Under the pieces are notes generated by a model. It had not been told where the DNA came from. It saw nothing but the letters and a program-made list of their open reading frames with translations, and made no database searches. The position numbers and the translations under genes are program-made. Below, piece by piece: positions 46,643-56,507 of a stretch of DNA of 64,000 bases. The stretch lies in NCBI GenBank assembly GCA_963210315.1, contig OY723306.1:1178001-1242000 (forward strand). The letters are read 5' to 3'. Numbering within the stretch: position 1 is the stretch's first letter; every line of letters starts with the position of its first letter. The stretch comes from Rhynchopus euleeides. Lineage: Eukaryota > Euglenozoa > Diplonemea > Diplonemida > Diplonemidae.

Positions 46643-47432
46643 GTGCTCACGGCGGCCTTGCTCCCCTGTGCCTTGATGTTATCAAGCTCACACGTCGCCC
46701 CGCGATCCGACTCACACATCAAGGCAAGCAGCCTGTTTGTTGGGGTGCATTTTTATTTTACCTCCCCTCCGCCTGTTGCCAACGCCACCCTCCTCTGCAA
46801 CTCACCCGAGGTGTGCGTGCATGGGTGTCTTTGTTTGCTGTTTCACTTTCCCCCCAACAAAGTTTGTTTATTGTTTGCTTGTTTGCCGCGGCGAAGTCAG
46901 CTTCGCGACCCCTCGACTGGGTGCCACATATCCCCAGATGCACCACACACTCAACGTGGGATTAATGCCGCTTCTTGTCGCAGCGTGGACCCACTGTGGT
47001 TGTGTTTGTATTTTTCAGTACGGACATTGGCCCCCTCCCCCACCTAGCATTAAACAAGGTACTTGTCAAACAGGATTTCAACGATGGGCCAGCTGCCGTC
47101 ACAATTGCCATTCGTCAAAAACATGCACGTAGAAAACCAGAACCCCACCCCCCCCGCCCCACTCCCTCCGCACCTTCAACGCATACACTTTCAGGCCCCA
47201 TCTCGTTGTCACCGCCAGGAGGTCGGCCATCACAGCCTACTTTTGCTCACCCATCGTACCAGCACAGCACAGGCCGAGCGCAGCACCGGATCTCGGACAC
47301 AACCTGCTGCGGCTGTCGGCTATCACCAATAAATACCATTTCACCTTAACAGGGGGTGCTGCTGCCGGGGGAGTCCGGGGGTGGAAGACACCCACGGATC
47401 CCCCACCACCCCACCACCACCCCGCCAAAACA
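46643..47432. other. Intergenic spacer
   Basis: About 790 bp between two co-oriented genes; pyrimidine-rich, with no gene or element recognised. It presumably holds the 3' UTR of the DUF4116 gene and the promoter of the next. Confidence 0.5.
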
Positions 47433-50400
47433 ATGCATGTGGGGAGCAGACGGCAGTGCCATGCCCGCAGCAGGACCAGCAGCAGCAAAAGCCATGGTTC
47501 CTCCAGACCGCAGCTGACCCACACATCTCTTCTCCTTCTCTTCGGCTGCGCTGTGCTGCACTGCCCTGCCGGCGTGGGCGGCGCTGTCGGCAACATCCCA
47601 CCTGAGTTTACAAAGGCATCCAACACCGTCCGCAGGGATGAGGACGCAGGGGCTGTGACGGTCGCCAACTTCTTCACAGACATCAGCATCGGGGAGAAGG
47701 TCGGGGAGATGCTCAGGCTCTACCCTGGCACGAAGCAGGAGTGGGAGTTTGACCTTGTGATCGTCAGCCAGAAGCCTCCTTACCCGAAGGAGATTTTCAA
47801 GACAAAGCCCAGGGCGAATCCTGCAAAGGGGTCATGCTCTGTGACGTGCGGTGCGACCTTTGGGGACTGCACACCGCCTGTCCCGGCGTGCACCGCCACA
47901 ACGGCTAACCTCGAGTTTGAAGCGCTTCCGCAGACATCGGCTGAGGTTGTCATCAAGGTCATTCTGAGGGACACTGGGGGCACCGTCGCAGGGAAGAACG
48001 AGATGTCGGAGACATTCACGCTCTTCATCGAGGAGGTGAACGACGGCCCCCCTGGGTTCGAGCTGTACTCCCTCCCGGTGCACCCCAACATCGAGGTGTA
48101 TGAGGACAGCTGCAACACGATCGAACATTTTGTGAAATCCTTCACCGTCGGGCCGGAGCCCTTTGAATACTTCGCAGGAGAAACCCTCGACTACCAGCTG
48201 TTCCCCCAGAAGGGCGCTGCCTTTGGAGGAGACATCTTCGCTGGAAAGCTGGACCCCTTCTGCCCCACTGCTGACTGCGTCCCCGCTCCGACTGGAATAG
48301 GAGCGGGCCACACCGGGATAGACGTTTCCTTCCCAGACGGAACCCTCTCCTTCTGCACGGCAGGGAATGTCGTCGACAAGGCGCAGGTCGTGATGTCCTG
48401 TATCGACCACTGCAGGGTTGGCCAACCCCTCCGTCCTGCATACCTGGGGGCGCGGGATTGGGGGTGCTGGGCCTCACTCCCGTTTGACAAGGCGACACGC
48501 TCCTGCCCTCATAGGGTGTTCAGTGTATCCATCATCCCTGTGAACGACCCTCCGGGGAGGTGCCCCGACGCATCGAGGCAGACAATCACAGTCGATGAGT
48601 GCACCTCAGCGGGCACGGTGGGGGGCTGCAGGCATTCCCTCGATATGTTCCCCGCCCTGCCGGCTGCGGGGCGTCTGGCAGCTGTGATGACCCCCGGAGG
48701 GGGTGCAGACGAAGCGGGGCAGACCGTTGCCGTGCACCTCGAGGTGAAGGAGAGGAATCTCTACCTGAGCCCCCCGGAGCTCGACGAGAATACGGGGAAG
48801 ATGACCTTCACGCTGAGGCAGTTTGCGACGTCGGGGGATAATACCGACACCATCACGTTTGTCTATACCGACGATGGGGGAACCGACAACAGGTGGTGTT
48901 CAGGGCAGGTTGGGCCGGGGTGTCAGAAGGGGACTGACACTCGCATCTGCACCGTGACTCTCAAGCTCCGCCACGTCAACCAGCCGCCCTCATGGGAGGC
49001 CGGGCCAGACCCGAAGCTGCTGGAGGACGCACTCCCGACGAGATTCCCGGGGTTTGCCACGCGCCTGTCGCCCGGGGCGGATCCCAATGAGGCAACGCAG
49101 GTCTTGTCATTCACTTGCGCGGAGGTGGTCCCCCCTGGGGGGAAGGCGATTCTCGCGGGGGCACCCACCATCGCTGTCCCCTCCGGCGACCTCAGCGTCA
49201 CACCCGCGAAGGATCAGAACGGGGTTGCGGAGGTGTCGTGCGATCTCTCCGATGGGATTGCCGCGGTTTCCCATTCTTTCAAAGTCACCGTGGAGGCTGT
49301 CAACGACTGCCCGACGGTTCCCAACGGGTTCGAGGCGAGGTGCACACAGGGCGAGTCGCTGCGGGTTCCCCTGGGGGCTGTCACCCGGGGGCCTGCGAAT
49401 GAGGCATCGCAGACCCTTTCCTATTCGATTTGGATCGACCCCCGCCTCCGCGTTGCCGACATGTTCTCGACACCTCCGGTGGTGGACCCTGCCACCGCGG
49501 AGCTCTCCTTCGCTTGTCAACCCACCGCAGCCGCGCGGACCACCATCAGGGTGACCGCCGAGGATGACGGGGGTGCGGTTCCGCCTAACTGCGCCGCGTC
49601 ACCCCCGGTGTCCATCACCCTGTTCTGTGCAAAGCGTGACACGCCTCCGAGCTTTGACATCCGCCTCCCGGAGAAGAACGTCCGCATCTGGATGGGAGAC
49701 GACAGTCAGGTGAAAAGATACCCCCGCCACGCGACAGGCATCGATAAGGGGGGGCTGCAGGATGCCTGGCAGACACTCCGCTTTGAAATATTGATTGAAT
49801 CAGTCGCAGATGGGTCGAATATCAATATCGCGGCAGAGCTGGGGCTCGACACGCAAGCCGCAGGATTCTCCTGGGATACTGTGCCTCTCTCTTCTGTGTT
49901 TGACCCCGCGTCGGTTCCATCTCTGGATGAGGCGACCGGCGAGCTCTCCTTCAAACTGCAGCCGGGCAACCACCTCTTCGGGTCTGTCCTCCTGAAGGTT
50001 CTGCTGAAGGACGACGGGGCATCCCCGCTCAATGTCTCCCCCCCGAAGCTGTTCACCATCGAGATCCTGAAGGAGTCGGTCCCAACCTTCAGCACCGTGG
50101 GGGCTGTGGAGGCGATGGAGGACTCTGGCGCAGCCCGGCAGATCTGGGCGCACAGCATCTCCGCCGGAGGGGCTGCAGCTTACAGCTTTGAGGTGGGGCA
50201 GCCCTGCCAAGACACATCACTCTTTGAGGGCTTGGTCCGCGTCACACCATCTGGGGATGCAACCCACACCGGTTTTCTCGAGTTCACCCCCAAACCCGAC
50301 GCGTGGGGTGAGGCTGTATGCCAGGTCTGTGCCACAACGGATGCGACCCCCGCCGCCTCCAGGTTCTGCTCGGAGCTCCGCATCGTCATCCACCCAGCCA

Positions 50401-52646
50401 ACGACCCCCCTGTCTTCTCCCTCTCCGCGGCGAATTTCACGGTGTTTGAAGACAGTGGGGTCTACGACGACCCGCAAACCTCCAACTCCAACACAAACGG
50501 GACAGACCGGAGTGGGAGCGTCTTCCTCCTCCGTGGGGCCATCCCCTCGGCACACGTCGGGGCTGTGAATGAGATAGGCGGGGTGAACGGGCAGCGCCTC
50601 ACCTGGCGCATCGCTGTGAGGGATGAGTCGACTCCATTCCTCGCAGCCTCCCCTACGATTGTGGAGGGAGAAGGGTTCGACGCTGCGTCGAACGGGCCCT
50701 ATGACATCCGCTTCACCACCCTCCCCGACGCGTGGGGCGAAGCTGTGTTTGTCATCTCCGCGACGGACAGAGGAGGGGCAATCCTCCCCAGCACCACGAC
50801 GCGATCCGCGACTGTCACCGTGGAGGCGGTGAACGACACCCCATTCTTCGCCCCGGGGGGGGATGTTGTCGTCACGACCACCCCAACGGAAGGTGGTGGG
50901 GGTTCCGCCGTGCCCCTCCACCACACCCAGGCGTGGGGCTCCGGCATCACCCCCGGGGCACCGGATGAGGCAATCTCGCAGTCTGTTCTGTTCATCCTGA
51001 CCCCCGTGGATGCGGGGGGGTCCCCTCTGGTGAACGCCACAGAGGACCCCGCCCTGCTCGCCTCCCCCGTCGAACTGCTCCCCAACGGGACTGTCGTGGT
51101 GCGGGCCGTTGCGGGGGCTGAGGCAATCCTCCACTACGAAGTGACCCTCACCGACACAGGGTCCCCCCCGAGGTCTTTCACCTCCCCGGAGCTGCTCACG
51201 GTTGTCCTGCAGAGCTCCCCAGGGTTGGCGAGCCTTTTCCTCACAAAGCCCCCTGCTGTGGTGGAGAGGATGGAAGACGCGGGGCCTGTTTCCATCCCTG
51301 GGTTTGGGGAGCTTGTGGATCGAGGTGGTGGGGGCATGTCTGTTCGCGCGGAGGTGTCGCGTGGCGCGGGAGGGCTGGTTTTCGCATCGGGGCCCCGGGC
51401 GGTTCTCGGTGGGGGGAGTGGCGGCAGCATCACGCTGGAGTTTGAGGCAGCCCCCAACTCCTTCGGGTCTGCAGAGGTGACCTTCACCGCCTCTTCGGGG
51501 AATGGCATCTTAGAGAGCAACGCCACCACGCTGATCCGTGTCACCCCCGTTAACGACCCACCGTCTTTCTACATCCCGGAAACCAGCAAGGTGCTCCACT
51601 TCCTGAAGGACGATTCCACCGACACAATCCCACGCTGGGCACCCCTCGAAGGAATCACCGCTGGGCCCAACGAGGATGGGGGCCTCTCCTCCTCCCCTGC
51701 GCAGCAGGTAACCTTCTCTGCTGAGGTCATCTCTGCAGGGGGGGTTTCACCCCCTCGCGCCGCAAATGGGGGGCTGTACAACACATTTGGCGTGTCGAAG
51801 TTTGGAGAGCTGCTGTTAGGCCTTCCCCTGAGGGAGAACGGCGGGCGTGATGCTGCAGGGGTCGCCCCGCCTTACAGCGTTGGCCTTCGGGTGGGGGTTA
51901 CGGATTCCGAGGGCCTGGCTGGGGCGGACAGCGCGGTTGTGAGGATCGTGATCCTCGAGGAAAAGAAGGTGATGCGCACCGCGGTGCCACTCCCCGCATC
52001 CCTGCAGCAGGCAGCGGGGGTTGCGATGCTGGAGGCATACAACGCAAAACACCCCGTGGGTTCAGGGGGTGTTTCTGCCCCGTTCTCCGCAATCCCAGCG
52101 GATGTATCGGATGCCGAGATGCGCGATCTGGAGGCCTACGCCGTGGCGCACACCCCCGCTCTGCTTGACGCGGTTGTCAAAGGGTTCCGGGGGAACCTCA
52201 CCCAGGCCCTCGGGGTGGAGGAAGGCGGCATCGCGGTCAGCCAGGTCGGGCTCAGCCTGGGGGGCCCTGCCGCAACTGCGATGCTGGAGTGGACGCTCTC
52301 CACGCCCGGTGCAGCCGATGCCTTTGTGGCGGGGCAGAAGGATGGGCTGCTCGACGCTATCTACGCCAACACGACCTACATCGAGCCCCCCACCACCTCC
52401 GTGCCCGACGGGCAGCCGCTGCCAGCGGAGGGGGGTGGCGGTGGTGGTGGTGGGCTTTCCCCCCCAACACTCGCGTTTATCATCGGAGGGGCTGTGCTTC
52501 TGGTTGCCGTGGCGGCAGCAGGGATATACTGCTGGAGGTCTGTTGGGGGAGGCGGTGCCCCGGAGGGGGGGAAGCAGGAGCAGTTCGACGGCAGTGCTGC
52601 ATCCGCAAGCGATATCGAGGTGGAGATCGAGGGGGAGCGGGCGTGA
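47433..52646 (+). CDS. Large single-pass membrane protein with cadherin/Ig-like VNDxP repeats
   Basis: Single open frame of 1737 aa. A hydrophobic stretch at residues about 32-50 (SLLLLFGCAVLHCPAG) looks like a signal peptide after a long basic n-region, so the true start might be later. The ectodomain is built of about eight beta-sandwich repeats delimited by VNDxP-type strands near residues 201, 369, 513, 621, 734, 987, 1131 and 1372. Typical unit text is LEDALPTRFPGFATRLSPG...NEATQ...LSFTC...VTVEAVNDCP, the pattern of bacterial tandem cadherin/Ig-like adhesin repeats. A juxtamembrane domain (about 1515-1655) precedes a Gly linker and one membrane segment at about 1680-1702 (LAFIIGGAVLLVAVAAAGIY). 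The cytoplasmic tail is short and acidic (DIEVEIEGERA). Likely a cell-surface adhesion or recognition protein. No introns are seen, unlike three of its neighbours, so retroposition or horizontal origin is possible. Confidence 0.85.
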   Translation: MHVGSRRQCHARSRTSSSKSHGSSRPQLTHTSLLLLFGCAVLHCPAGVGGAVGNIPPEFTKASNTVRRDEDAGAVTVANFFTDISIGEKVGEMLRLYPGTKQEWEFDLVIVSQKPPYPKEIFKTKPRANPAKGSCSVTCGATFGDCTPPVPACTATTANLEFEALPQTSAEVVIKVILRDTGGTVAGKNEMSETFTLFIEEVNDGPPGFELYSLPVHPNIEVYEDSCNTIEHFVKSFTVGPEPFEYFAGETLDYQLFPQKGAAFGGDIFAGKLDPFCPTADCVPAPTGIGAGHTGIDVSFPDGTLSFCTAGNVVDKAQVVMSCIDHCRVGQPLRPAYLGARDWGCWASLPFDKATRSCPHRVFSVSIIPVNDPPGRCPDASRQTITVDECTSAGTVGGCRHSLDMFPALPAAGRLAAVMTPGGGADEAGQTVAVHLEVKERNLYLSPPELDENTGKMTFTLRQFATSGDNTDTITFVYTDDGGTDNRWCSGQVGPGCQKGTDTRICTVTLKLRHVNQPPSWEAGPDPKLLEDALPTRFPGFATRLSPGADPNEATQVLSFTCAEVVPPGGKAILAGAPTIAVPSGDLSVTPAKDQNGVAEVSCDLSDGIAAVSHSFKVTVEAVNDCPTVPNGFEARCTQGESLRVPLGAVTRGPANEASQTLSYSIWIDPRLRVADMFSTPPVVDPATAELSFACQPTAAARTTIRVTAEDDGGAVPPNCAASPPVSITLFCAKRDTPPSFDIRLPEKNVRIWMGDDSQVKRYPRHATGIDKGGLQDAWQTLRFEILIESVADGSNINIAAELGLDTQAAGFSWDTVPLSSVFDPASVPSLDEATGELSFKLQPGNHLFGSVLLKVLLKDDGASPLNVSPPKLFTIEILKESVPTFSTVGAVEAMEDSGAARQIWAHSISAGGAAAYSFEVGQPCQDTSLFEGLVRVTPSGDATHTGFLEFTPKPDAWGEAVCQVCATTDATPAASRFCSELRIVIHPANDPPVFSLSAANFTVFEDSGVYDDPQTSNSNTNGTDRSGSVFLLRGAIPSAHVGAVNEIGGVNGQRLTWRIAVRDESTPFLAASPTIVEGEGFDAASNGPYDIRFTTLPDAWGEAVFVISATDRGGAILPSTTTRSATVTVEAVNDTPFFAPGGDVVVTTTPTEGGGGSAVPLHHTQAWGSGITPGAPDEAISQSVLFILTPVDAGGSPLVNATEDPALLASPVELLPNGTVVVRAVAGAEAILHYEVTLTDTGSPPRSFTSPELLTVVLQSSPGLASLFLTKPPAVVERMEDAGPVSIPGFGELVDRGGGGMSVRAEVSRGAGGLVFASGPRAVLGGGSGGSITLEFEAAPNSFGSAEVTFTASSGNGILESNATTLIRVTPVNDPPSFYIPETSKVLHFLKDDSTDTIPRWAPLEGITAGPNEDGGLSSSPAQQVTFSAEVISAGGVSPPRAANGGLYNTFGVSKFGELLLGLPLRENGGRDAAGVAPPYSVGLRVGVTDSEGLAGADSAVVRIVILEEKKVMRTAVPLPASLQQAAGVAMLEAYNAKHPVGSGGVSAPFSAIPADVSDAEMRDLEAYAVAHTPALLDAVVKGFRGNLTQALGVEEGGIAVSQVGLSLGGPAATAMLEWTLSTPGAADAFVAGQKDGLLDAIYANTTYIEPPTTSVPDGQPLPAEGGGGGGGGLSPPTLAFIIGGAVLLVAVAAAGIYCWRSVGGGGAPEGGKQEQFDGSAASASDIEVEIEGERA

Positions 52647-54080
52647 TGGGAGGTGGGGCGGTTGTGTGTTAAAGCTGCTCCCGCATCGAGCTCCCATCTG
52701 GAGGGGGGTCTGTAGCTGGGGGGGGGGGGGGGCGCAGAAGGAGAGAAGTACCGCACGTTTTGAGAGGAGAGATGTTAAACAAATTGCTCTTTGGGGGGGG
52801 GGGCTTCGTTGGTCGTTATCCTTCGTCAGTTTTCAGCCAATTCAACTGGAAATTCACTAAAATGCACTGGGGTGTATTTTTCGCTACCAGTCACAGCTGC
52901 TGACCTGCCCTGAAGACGAGGGGAAGAGAGAGGGAGGGAGAGAGTGTGTATCGGATGCCGAAATAACCTGACGTGTCACTTTCTAGCTGGGGCTGCAGCT
53001 CCCATCGAAGCGTGCCACTGAATTTGGCACTGAAGTGATCCGGCCATCCTGTGTGTGGACACATGGCGCCTTGTCTCGGGTTTATCTCAAGCAAGGCTTG
53101 TCCCCTCGGTGTCCTTTCCTCGTGTGCATGTGTCCCGTTGCAAACGTCTGTTGTCTGTCGTTCCGTTCTGGAGGAGAGGGGTTGTTTTATTGCGATTCCG
53201 TTTCAGACAATGCTTAGCCCCTCTGATACGCTTTCTGAGCTGTCTTTTTCATCGCATCAAGAGCTGCGGGCTCGGTGCGTTTGATCCGGCAAGCGGCTCA
53301 AAATAATCTCGTGCGGCACGTGATGCACTCTGTGTGAACCTGTGGCAGCATGAGATCCCTTCTGTGTTGGCACCGCCGCCACTACCCGGGCTTAATTTTC
53401 TACATCAGAGTGAAGTCCATCCCCCCCGCGTGCTCTATGGGTCTATCCTCATGCGTCCAGTACAAAAAGGACCAACATTCACACACCCATAGGCCCTCTC
53501 TTCTTCACCTTTTGTTTCCGTTGTTGCTGCCCCACAAGCCATCCCGTGCCCTGCTCTTTTGTTGGCGGTGGTTTTGTATTTTGTTTTGTTTGCCGTGAAT
53601 GAAAAAAAGAAAATCACACCGAGCCTCCGAAATGCTACAGCATTGCTGCAGAAACAAAAAAAATCGCGCAAAAAAATCGAACACTTGCCTGACAATCCTC
53701 TCTCGCAAACCGGCGTGAAAAAATTTCTCTCTCTCTCTCTCTCTTATCGGTGGGGGTCTTCGCTCTGTGCCACACTGTGTGCCAAAAGCTGCGTCACTTT
53801 GCCGCCCAGTGTTGTGAGGCGGCTCGTCGTTTCCCACCTTTTACGCAGCTGTATGCGATCTCGAGCGAAAGTCCCCCCCGCCCCCATCAGCCCCTTCCCG
53901 TCTCTCCGCACCCCTTCTGTTGAACCATCAGCAGAACAGCCCGAATCATCATGTTAAACGTCTCGCCAAACCAGGGGCCTTCGATGGTTCCTGACGCGCC
54001 ATTTCATGCCGCATGGTGACATGCCCGAGAGATGGCACAGGAGAGGCGATACCCCCAGCAAAAGCCCCCCCCCCCCCCCC
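52647..54080. other. Intergenic DNA
   Basis: G and C tracts, a CT run (53726-53742) and short frames with no recognisable content. Confidence 0.5.
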
Positions 54081-54082
54081 TA

Positions 54083-55230
54083 GGGGGGGTCAAATGCCAC
54101 CCTTTTACGTGGACAAACACGATTTTTCAAAAAACCGGCGCAGAGGCCCCAAAGCCCCCGTAAACCCTCCAAACCCCCCCAGATCGGTCCGGAAACCCAT
54201 CGAACCCCACTTTTCCACCATTCCGGGCACCTCAGGTGCCCGAATTGGGGTACCTAAATTTTGTGCCACCGTTTGGTACCGGACAGTGCCACTGTGTGGG
54301 AGGTTGGAAAAGAAAATGCCCCAACACACCACATCTGAGGGTTGCAATGCATGTTGCTTGCCAACCACGTCATCCGGTGGGTGTCAGGCGCTATGTAGGT
54401 GGCATGAGCCAGGTCTTCGATGAGTTCTGGCTTGTATATGTACCTCCCTGCCACCATGCACCGGGAGGCTGCCTGTAGGTACGGAACAAGTCCAGATGGT
54501 CGTGTGATTCCTGTGCAGCAGTGCTCCACAACCGGGATGTGTTGACAACGACTGTTGCAACACGAGCTGTACATTCCGGGAACACACGAAGTGCGCTGTC
54601 GTGGTACCCATTGTGCCAGAATTGGTAGTTGCTGCGGTCTACTTTGCCTGGCCCAAGAGCACTGGTACTGAACGGTGCAATATGCGTGGCGAGGTGAATG
54701 CAACGGAAGGGCGCAAAGTCAATACAGCTCTCGGATGGCGGGTGGTGGTGCCACTAGTGTGTGACGTTCACTCGAGGATACAACGCATCACAATGAATCA
54801 GCAACCGTGGACCGAGTACAATACGCTCTCTGTGGCTGGTGTGGGGGACAAAGGCAGTGCCTGTGCCGCAGGCAGGGAGGTACATATACAAGCCAGAACA
54901 CATCGAAGACCTGGCTCATGCCACCTACATAGCGCCTGACACCCACCGGATGACGTGGTTGGCAAGCAACATGCATTGCAACCCTCAGATGTGGTGTGTT
55001 GGGGCATTTTCTTTTCCAACCTCCCACACAGTGGCACTGTCCGGTACCAAACGGTGGCACAAAATTTAGGTACCCCAATTCGGGCACCTGAGGTGCCCGG
55101 AATGGTGGAAAAGTGGGGTTCGATGGGTTTCCGGACCGATCTGGGGGGGTTTGGAGGGTTTACGGGGGCTTTGGGGCCTCTGCGCCGGTTTTTTGAAAAA
55201 TCGTGTTTGTCACCCCCATTTGACCCCCCC
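54083..55230 (-). mobile_element. 1148-bp foldback element, copy 2 (TA target site)
   Basis: Reverse-oriented, near-identical copy of 12940-14087 with exactly the same length. TA flanks at 54081-54082 and 55231-55232. Long inverted arms (about 54083-54455 and 54875-55230) surround a unique centre that matches the first copy in reverse. High identity between two distant copies implies recent mobility or gene conversion. Confidence 0.85.
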
Positions 55231-55232
55231 TA

Positions 55233-56507
55233 GCCCCCCCCCCCCTTTGGTGTGGTGACTTTAAAAAAAGGACTGGCATTGCGAGAAGGTGCTGGAAGAT
55301 CTGCTTTTCCATTCACTCTCGACAATCAACCCCCCCCCCCCCACCCTCCCCCTCCCCCTTTCCTCAAACCAAACACAGTGGCATCATCCTCAGCCACAGG
55401 AGAGCTCTCCGAGAGAGCACCTTGCGGTTCAGCGGCACTGCTGCCCATCTGTGTGACACAAGGATATCGGGCCACCACGATGCGACTGGCGTATTGGGGG
55501 GGTGGGGTGACCCCCCCCCCCCCCCAACCTGACGCCGGGCGTCTTGCCTCCTTGTGGTTCTTCCAAAAGGCGAACTGCGACTCCCCATCGCACCCCCCCC
55601 CTCAAACCTCACTGCATCGCCTCCGACAGCTTCTCCCTAGCCCCGCCTCCCTTGCCCACGGGCAAGGGTGGTGTGATCGGAGGTGCTGGCCATCGCATCC
55701 TGTCGCAGGCGCGGGGTGCCCCCTCTTCTCTCTTCTCTTCTTCTCTTTTTTCCCCGTGCGCCGTTCTTTCCGGTTCAGTATCCATTGCGTTCTGTCAAGT
55801 TGGTTCCGCATGCAGCCCTCCCCGCCCCGCCCCCGCCCACCACCCAAACCCACTGTTCTCAGCCCCTGCCCACTCGTTGCCTCTTGAGATGCACTGCGGC
55901 AGGCAGTGGTGCCATGACTTCCTCACGGGGCTGGCGCAGTCTGACTTCTCCGCCCTGCACACTGTATGCATGATCTGGGTAATCCTTGCCGTCGACAACT
56001 CATTTCGCAAGCAAACTTTGCCGATCGAATCCGGGGAGGCATTTCCGTTGAGGGATTGCGGGGGGCGCAGGTACCGCCGTGCATTATCGCCTTACAGCAC
56101 TGCCTAATGACCCGCAGACTGGTGACACCTGCCCCGCTTACACACGCTACCACACCCTCTCCTCTCCTATATCACCCCGCTACAGGATTCGTCCCTCGCC
56201 TCGTGCCCACACACACAACACACAAAGAACTCCGGAACCCCGGGGAAAGAGGACCCTGCGAGCCCTTTGATAGGGGAGCCCCCCACCCCCAGCCCCCGCC
56301 CCCGCCCCCAGGGTCCTCTCCCCCACACCCCTCTTTCTGTCTCTCTCTCTCCCCCCCCCCACACCTGCAACAACACAACCACAACCTGTATATCTATAGC
56401 TAGTTTATTTTTTTTGTCCCCCTGCTTCCTCTTCTCTCTCTCTGTTTCTAACTCTCAAAACCACTTCCCCCCACCCCCACCCCACGCTTTCACCACTCAA
56501 GGGCACG
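55233..56507. other. Intergenic DNA upstream of the W/C/DPxRH-repeat gene
   Basis: C-tract and CT-rich sequence. A stretch at about 55890-56105 is less repetitive and has open frames (MHCGRQWCHDFLTGLAQ...), but I cannot assign them. The last 150 bp before 56508 are pyrimidine-rich and probably 5' UTR. Confidence 0.45.
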
